DNA of 64,000 nt, taken from contig JAUCBN010000017.1 of assembly GCA_035048815.1 (NCBI GenBank), positions 368,936 to 432,935 of the forward strand, written 5' to 3'. The notes beneath the pieces are model-generated. The model made no database searches. It was not told where the DNA came from and saw nothing but the letters and a program-made list of their open reading frames with translations. The position numbers and the translations under genes are program-made. Shown one piece after another: positions 57,552-64,000 of the stretch; within the stretch, counting starts at the first letter, position 1; each line of letters starts with the position of its first letter. The stretch is from Abelmoschus esculentus (Eukaryota; Streptophyta; Magnoliopsida; Malvales; Malvaceae).

Positions 57552-58420
57552 CGTAATAATGTTGAAAGCATCGGTGGAAGAATTAAAGTGGAGGCATCAA
57601 AACATGGTGGTACATCTCCTGTCATAGTAAATATTTCACTTGCACCTCCTGGATCACGTGGAATTGTCAGTTTCGCCTTTAATATTTGAACTACAACAAC
57701 TGCATTACATATCCTTATTCTTTGTTGATTCAATCTTCCATCATGCTTCCAAAATTGATTTTCATAGACCTCAATATAAGATTTTTCTTTAATAAAATAA
57801 CATACCTCTTTGTCTAGTTCTTTGATAGCCACAATACATGAATCGAATACTTTCAGTCCATCAGAGTCTTCTTTCTTTAACATAGACAATTCATCAAGAA
57901 TATTACCTTTGTTAGGAACATTCAAAATCGTTTCTGGTTTTGTCGCAACAACATCTACATCTTCAATGTCATTTTTTATAACAGGCATTTTATCAAACAT
58001 CTTACTGTCATATCCATCTTCAGTCGTCAATGTTTCTATCAATGGTGTTACGGGCGACACAGGAAGTTTGGTAACCAAGTCTACAATCTGATTTGATGAC
58101 CTCTGAACTGGTGCATCGATCCCACTTAATGGATCATTCGAACAAATGACACTTACTGTTTCCACCATACTCTGCATAACCATTGATGATGATGAAATTT
58201 CCGTGGTTAATGGGTCGATAGAATCGAACATCACAGACGAGTTATCAGATTCTTCATCGCCTTGCGACATATTCACCGGAAAATCAATCGATTTTCCGAA
58301 AACTTTCTCAAACAGTGACTTTGTGTCTGTCAAGAATTTTGCTTGAAACTCATCGAACATCCGATCTATAGAATTTTTTAGTCAAACAAACTCTGTGTGT
58401 AATTGATTCGCCATCATTTA
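57542..58420 (-). pseudogene. unrecognised first open stretch of the 2.63-kb element
   Basis: On the minus strand ATGATGGCG near 58420 opens MMANQLHTEFV, then a TGA, then in the same frame LKNSIDRMFDEFQAKFL and a 272-codon stretch (58360-57542). The first part is acidic and Ser/Thr-rich. The last part contains KEVCYFIKEKSYIEVYENQF and ILKAKLTIPRDPGGASE. The start, soon after the PBS, is where gag would lie, but no gag motif or CCHC knuckle is visible. Confidence 0.45.
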
Positions 58421-58449
58421 AAAGGATTCAAGTTAGGCCTTGATACCTT

Positions 58450-58733
58450 TGTAACAACACAAACCAAAAAAACAAGAATTAAAGAATGGGGAAATAGAAC
58501 AGGGTAAGGGAAAGAGAAGAAGTAGAAGGTTTAGGGGAAGAACAAAAGAAATAAGGCAGATACAAGAAGTTTTTCATTCAGTCGATACTTTTTCCAACCT
58601 AAAATTTTAGACTAAATAGTCTGTTACAATCACAAGTAAAACACACCGTTTAACTAAAAAAATATAATAAAATAAAAGTAAAAAATTACTATTCTATCCC
58701 TTTTATTCTTCATTCAATTTTTGACCCATTACA
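58450..58733 (-). repeat. 5' LTR of the 2.63-kb element
   Basis: 284 bp, TGTAAC...ATTACA, followed by the GACAG duplication. Confidence 0.87.
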
Positions 58734-59021
58734 GACAGCACCATCATCTGAGTTGAGAGGTAAGAAAGAGGAGACCACATCTTTAACAGAGTCGATGCCT
58801 AGTCAAACAGGAAGTGGATAGTATGACTTCGAGTGAAGCTCGTACAGAAACGAGGACCGAGCCAACTCAAGCTACTTCTGCTCCCAAATTCCGAATCAAG
58901 ATCAAGAACAAGGTTTTTTGTGTAGGATTCGTTAAATCTGTGGTTCCATCCATTACTACTACAAACTTTGTGGACTTGGATTTTAATGTGAAGCTTCTTT
59001 TGAACCAAAGGCGGAACTATG

Positions 59022-59265
59022 GGATGCAAATCGTCTATCCCTTTTTATGCCTTCATTTATCTCCCACTTCAAATTAAAGGTTTTAGGGTTTAAGAATTTA
59101 GATTAAGGGTTTTGGTTAGGGTTTGGGGAATTAGAGAATTAAGGGTAAGGTGTAGGGTTTAGGATTTAAGATATAGAAATAATGGTTCATTTAAAATTGA
59201 ATTTTTTTAGAAAATTCACGGAGGTATAAAATGAGGCACAAAAAAGAGACAGAGGATTTTTGTTC
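59022..59265. mobile_element. Mutator-type MITE, second copy with perfect 9-bp target duplication
   Basis: 244 bp, same family as 54444-54681 (core TTTTAGGGTTTAAG). Ends GGATGCAAATCGTCTATCC and (reverse complement) GAACAAAAATCCTCTGTC. Perfect 9-bp flanks GGAACTATG (59013-59021 and 59266-59274). Confidence 0.8.
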
Positions 59266-59274
59266 GGAACTATG

Positions 59275-61639
59275 TGAGGACCGGTGGGGGCATGTGACCC
59301 AAAACTTGGAAAATTGTTATACACTCTTAAAATTTTAAAATGTTTTTCATTTTGGTACCCTCAAAATATTTGGAAATGTATTGTCCTCTTATTTTTTCTT
59401 TTAAAAAATAACATATATATATTTGTATTGATAAATTAAATTATTTTTCAAAATATAAATTATATATATAACTCATCAAAAATAGATATGATAAATATGT
59501 GAATTTAAACATAATTTTTTAAAAAATAATTTCTCTTATACGTAGATGTTTAAATAATTAAACATTAATAGTATATAATTCGGCTAATTATCTCATGTAT
59601 AAGGGCATGTAAAAATTTTATTTTATGTATTTTAAATTTTAGGGTTCAGGAAATTTATTTTGAGTTTAAGTGCAGTGAGTTTATGATAAAAATTTAGGGT
59701 TTTTAAATTAAAATTTAAATTTTTAATTATATTACCTTTAAATTAAACTTTAAATCTTAAATTTTGATTATAAACTTTGAATCTCAGATTTTAGAGCAAA
59801 TTATGCAAATGACACTCAATTATGAGATTAGTATTGATATGATCACTATACTTTATCTTAAGTATGTATATTTATATTATATGTTATCTTACTGCGTTAT
59901 ATTTGTATAGTTTTATTAATCACATGTATTAAATATATTTACATACTATAAGATATTTGCATAGTGTTTTTTTACATTACATGTTTATTTTATCATTGCC
60001 ATTATGTTTTATTTATTATTTATTTATTTTTAGTTTGCCATGCATTTTTATTCATACGACATATCTACATTAGGTTTTTTATTATTAATTAATTTTAATT
60101 TATAAAAAGGAGGTATTTATTAGTCTGTATATTTATGTAATAATAATCAAAATTATCATATATTGATCAAATATTTGAAATATTTTACCAGGTAAATAGC
60201 AATTAAAATCGATAATATTGTAATATTATATTTAATTATGTGCATCGTCCATAAAGATGACGTACGAGATCTAAACCATAAACTAACATGATAATCAATT
60301 TTATATGATATAAGTTTAGTCTATGGTTCGATGTATCGTCAACCTTATTAACTAAATATTTAATTAATTTAAATTCACCAATTGAACAAAGCTCGTATAA
60401 TTAAAATTCAATTTTGAATTAAGAAAGCTAATTAAAATTAATTTAAATTTCAAAAGAATGAATTTAAAGACAATAAATATTTTTTATACCAATTTTCGGG
60501 CATGATGGGGGTGTTAATCCTTCCCCACGTGTAATCAACTCATGTTCTACTTTCAAAACGAATCTCTGAATTTTTTATAATATCTAACATACATAAGTGA
60601 TCGATAACGATTTTGAATTTTATCATTTTTAAAAGAATTATTTAAAAAAATCTTCATCTCTTTTAAAATAAAAAAGACTAATAATATTTTTTAAAGAAAT
60701 GATTTAGGGATCAAATCGTAGCACAAAAATTTTGTCCAAAACATTATTTGTAAAAAAATTCCTTTTCAAGAATGAAAAAATGTTACTACAAATAAGTGAT
60801 GACACATGTTACCACCTTATTAGAGGATAAATTAGATATGATTATTTTTTTTAACTGTCACGTCATTCTTTCGTTAATTTTTAACGATAAGTGATAATAT
60901 CGAAACTATTTAAATAATTAAATAATATATTTATTGAAATTAAAAATATAATAATTATATTTACTTCAACCTCATAATTAAGTGATCATTTAAGTAGTCT
61001 ACGGCCAAAGCCTCTCGGCTAGTTCATTCTATATAAATAAAAAACAAACAAACGTGTTATTAATTTTATTTTATTTTAAAAATATCGTAACGCTTAGAGT
61101 TGTTGAAAAATATGTTGAAATTTACGCTTACTTTAAACGACTAGACAAGTCACATATAAATATAGTGTTATATCGATTTATATGATATAAACCTTATTTA
61201 GTTTTATATTATCATAAAAAATGATTAGAATTTTTTTATTTTTTAAACGATAATTTTTATATTTTTTATTATTAATCTCATTTATCTATTTAGCTTATCA
61301 ATGATCATAGATTAATGTAAAATTTAGATAATTTTATATTATATAATTTAAGAGAACTTTAGACTCTATAATTTGATCACATTCGGTATCAAGGTTAAAG
61401 TTGTTTTCATGAGAATGTTAGTAAGAGGTCAAATATTTCTGTACTCGACTCATCAATATTTTAATTTTTATTTGGTGGCCTTGGAAGCTCGTGTAAATGT
61501 TAGTCGCACAGACAAGATGACCTGAAGAGAAGACAAAACTTGTGCCAATAGTGAGGAAGGGGTGAGTCTTGAAGTCCAGGCTGCACAAAATAATTCGCAA
61601 CTTAATTTATTTAAAGATTACTTTGTTGGGAATCGCATT
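59275..61639. other. AT-rich sequence with an LTR-end remnant
   Basis: No gene. 60490-60620 resembles the 3' end region of the long LTRs (TTTTCGGGCATGATGG, CGAATCTCTG). Near 60800 lies GTGATGACACATGTTACCACC, related to a segment at 62390. Confidence 0.42.
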
Positions 61640-62215
61640 AAAGAGTATAAAATAAAACTAACAGGATTTAAAGTCGATTGATATTTGAATTAAAATATTT
61701 AAAATAAAATAATTCTATATTTAACATTCAAATTAAATTTATTAGATAATTTAATTTAAATATTAAAATATTTAAATATTTTAATTCGAATATTAAATAT
61801 TCATATATTATGATTTAATATTTTAATGTTTTAAATATTCGTTAATTTAACATTCGAATCAAATTTATTATATATTTAATATACAAATTTTAAATTTGAT
61901 GTTTTAAATATTCAAATCAAATTCCAATATTTTTACTATTATTTAACATTCTTATATTAAATATCTAATATTTTAAATATTATTTAATGTTAAATTTCAT
62001 TTGAATATTTAAATTATCAAATTTATTAGATATTTTTATTCAAATATTAAAATAATTGAATATTTTAATTCGAATATTAAATATTTATATATTGTGATTT
62101 AATATTTTAATATTTTAAATATTCGAATCAAATTTATTAAATATTTAACATCCATATATTAAATATCTAATAAATTTAATTCGAATGTTAAATTTAATTC
62201 GTGACACAAAGATTC
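61640..62215. repeat. very AT-rich stretch with internal short repeats
   Basis: Words such as ATTAAATATTTAA, TTTTAAATATTCGAATCAAA and TTTATTAGATATTT recur many times, giving a loosely repetitive stretch of over 500 bp. No coding potential. Confidence 0.6.
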
Positions 62216-62261
62216 CCAATAAATTGTCATACCCAACGAAGTAACCCTTAAATAAATTGAG

Positions 62262-62440
62262 TTACAAATCATGACTTTAGCCAGGTGATTTGGGTGTTGT
62301 CTTTTGACCTTGAAGGTCACGGGGTCAATTTCCAGCCTTCTTAAATATGCTAGATTTTATTTCTTTCTCTTGTCTCTCACCAACCAGGTGGTGACACATG
62401 TCACCACTTGATTAGAGAGAAACATATAATAAATATTTAA
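62262..62440 (+). mobile_element. possible tRNA-derived SINE
   Basis: TTTAGCCAGGTGATTTGGG resembles a pol III A box. About 40 bp later, AGGTCACGGGGTCAATTTCC resembles a B box. The TGAAGGTCACGGG arrangement is common in plant SINE heads. The 3' end and target duplication were not found. Confidence 0.35.
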
Positions 62441-62459
62441 TAAAAATAAATTAGAAAAT

Positions 62460-62519
62460 AAAATTAATCATCCAATCAAATAATGATACGTATCACCACC
62501 AGATTGAATGATTAATTTT
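62460..62519. repeat. inverted repeat, 18-bp arms
   Basis: Arms 62460-62477 (AAAATTAATCATCCAATC) and 62502-62519 match at 17 of 18 positions, with a 24-nt loop that itself contains TGATACGTATCA. Confidence 0.7.
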
Positions 62520-63772
62520 ATTTATTAATTTATATTTAAGATTAAATTAAAATAATAAATAAATTAGAGGATTAAATGTATAATTTTACAAAATTTTAAC
62601 GGTGATGACTCAAATAGATAGGGTTTCAAAGTTGGATGACCTGATTGACGAGTTCTTTAGTTGGGTGACCAAAATAGATATCCTCAATTAGTTGGGTGGT
62701 CCTGGGATAGTTTATCTTTTATAAATTATAAATAGTATTGTTTATCATATTTTATAAATTAAAAATAGTATGGTTCATTACGTTCATTACATTTTATAAA
62801 TTATACAATTGTTTTTAATAAATATAATTTAAATATATGGTATACTAAATAATTAAATATTTAAAAATAATAATTGAATTCCCCCAACATAATTAGGGTT
62901 TTACTCTAATATATAATGTAAACAATAAAACAAAATTCAAAATAAAATCATTTTTTTTAAAAAAATATTTTTTATAGAAAACACATAAATCATTTCAATA
63001 TAAATAAAAAAACCTTAAAAATAGATAAATATATAATATATTTTTTGATTATTTTGATTAAAACTTACTATATAAACTAATATTAAAAAATAAATTTAAA
63101 TTCACTTTTAAAACTTATATAAACTTAAAATTAGCATTTTTATGACTTATATTTTCGAAAAATTAATAAAGTTATAGATAAAAGTTATTTTTTAAGAAAT
63201 ATTTTAATTCTATTTAAAAAAAGATATAGCTAATATATTTTTTAATTATTAGAGAGTAAAATTTTAAAGTTATATATAAATTATGTTAGATAATTTTTTT
63301 TATTTATTTATGGCCTAGTTACTATTTTTCTAGATTAGTCATTAGATTCATTAATTTCATTATCATTTATGACTAAATTATATGAAAAGAAACTTGCAAA
63401 TAAATCATGAAAGTGTTCTCTCATCCTCCGATGAGTTATTTTTTCACCATCTTTTTTATTTTAAAACTTAAAAAGTGTATTTGTTTCAAACAAACCTGGA
63501 TCAACAGCATAAAATTATTTGAACATTTCATTATTATCACCAGAATCATCACTATCTTCATTACCATCATTACCATTATCATTTGATGTCAATGGTTGAA
63601 CACTATTTTTATTTTTTACATAAAATGACATTTGTATCCTTACTCTAAATTTTTTTCATCGATTTTATTAAGTTATTCTTCAAGCAACCATAAAACGTTA
63701 TGTTCACTATCAAGTACATGAATTTTTTTTTCTTCAATCTATGTAGTTAATAAATTTTTCTCTTAAAAAATG
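62520..63772. other. AT-rich intergenic sequence
   Basis: No gene or complete repeat recognised. Confidence 0.5.
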
Positions 63773-63775
63773 TTA

Positions 63776-63993
63776 ACAAGGAGAGATTATAAGGTGAACC
63801 CTGTTCACCACGTCATCCATGGTCCAAGCAATCAGGACCGTTGATCTTTAAATAACCACTTAATAACTACCCATCCACTAAATCTATGTAGGAAAGAGGT
63901 GATGATTTACTTGAAAAAAAATTAAGATCAATAATCGAGATTACTTAGGACCATGGATGACGTAGTAAACAGGGTTCACCGTATAATTTTTTG
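63776..63993. mobile_element. MITE with ~50-bp inverted repeats, possible PIF/Harbinger type
   Basis: 218 bp. The left arm GGTGAACCCTGTTCACCACG and then TCATCCATGGTCC mirrors the right arm (reverse complement GGTGAACCCTGTTTACTACG and TCATCCATGGTCC). TTA flanks both ends (63773-63775, 63994-63996), which would fit Tourist-like elements, but the outermost bases are imperfect. Confidence 0.62.
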
Positions 63994-64000
63994 TTACCAA

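Larger units (their letters stand above)
56104..58733 (-). mobile_element. 2.63-kb non-autonomous LTR retrotransposon
   Basis: Two 284-bp LTRs (TGTAACAACAC...TTACA) with a 5-bp target duplication GACAG (56099-56103 and 58734-58738). On the minus strand the 5' LTR is followed by AAGGTATCAAGGCC, a PBS candidate similar to the initiator-tRNA type. The 2062-bp internal part carries open stretches without any retroviral domain. The LTRs differ at roughly 15-20 positions, so it is clearly older than copia B. Confidence 0.88.
56028..59012 (+). pseudogene. lysine-rich exon resembling the TAF2 C-terminus, split by an LTR element
   Basis: After an acceptor-like TCTCTAG the plus strand reads KNRLKKEKKHKEKEMDKLLL, then SDMKT, interrupted at codon GCA by the LTR element at 56104-58733. 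It resumes in the same frame after it (58739) with APSSELRGKKEETTSLTE, up to a TAG. One frame over, it continues as SSEARTETRTEPTQATSAPK then FRIKIKNK (58822-58918). Before the insertion the text was one open frame to the TAG. The Lys-rich helix followed by a serine/threonine tail and APKFRIKIKN fits my memory of plant TFIID subunit TAF2, a basal transcription factor. No upstream TAF2 exons were found, so this is a broken tail fragment. The identity needs a database check. Confidence 0.5.

Noticed and set aside
57542..58360. Possible endogenous pararetrovirus protein
   Set aside because: No movement-protein, coat or RT motif, and the element has clean LTRs with a 5-bp target duplication.
56104..58733. 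TRIM classification of the 2.63-kb element
   Set aside because: The LTRs are short, but the internal part of 2.06 kb with long open stretches is too large and coding-like for a TRIM.

Overview
The window looks like plant nuclear DNA. It is strongly AT-rich, holds spliced genes with GT-AG introns, and is dominated by nested plant transposons: Ty1-copia, a TRIM, long-LTR non-autonomous elements, CACTA and Mutator-like MITEs. A dicot of the cotton/Malvaceae type is my best guess, because of the GCGGCGTTT-type CACTA subterminal repeats and the long-LTR fragments. No species-diagnostic gene was found, so this is only an inference.

Region by region. 1-5691: decayed copia element A (plus strand; its 5' LTR is outside the window). 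5725-9404: seven LTRs and five internal domains of one TRIM family, mostly head to tail with the last part inverted. 9405-12829: AT-rich DNA with a LINE 3' fragment (10060-10800) and a cluster of degenerate TCGATAC motifs. 13100-23992: a duplicated block (order X-Y-Y-X-Y) whose copies show insertions against their own empty sites: a 646-bp poly-A-type retroposon (15899-16544) and a young copia element B (17873-22934, minus strand) with TA...TA LTR ends. 24105-25414: a broken GeBP-like gene and LTR fragments. 26015-28141: a five-exon HhH-GPD DNA glycosylase gene, the only host gene that can be read end to end. 28327-35533: a tandem duplication split by a solo LTR (29583-34652), itself split by a gene-capturing CACTA element (32324-33686). 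37715-38527: a Mutator-like element. 39684-54312: a large pol-less LTR element (LARD type, minus strand) with intact AGAAT target-site duplication. Its right-hand LTR is split by a second CACTA element (48254-53168) with an apparently intact six-exon Transposase_24-type gene and captured DnaJ exons. 54444-59265: two Mutator-type MITEs and a 2.63-kb non-autonomous LTR element inside a broken lysine-rich exon resembling the TAF2 tail. 59275-64000: AT-rich DNA with LTR remnants, a possible SINE and a terminal MITE.

The most unusual signal is an array of about 12 hairpins near the 3' end of the LARD internal domain (41574-41663 and 42207-42667). A 22-nt loop is nearly constant, while stem sequences change from unit to unit and usually stay complementary. 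Next in interest are the two gene-capturing CACTA elements, the glycosylase gene whose nonsense codon can be skipped by an acceptor 9 nt downstream, and the TRIM array.
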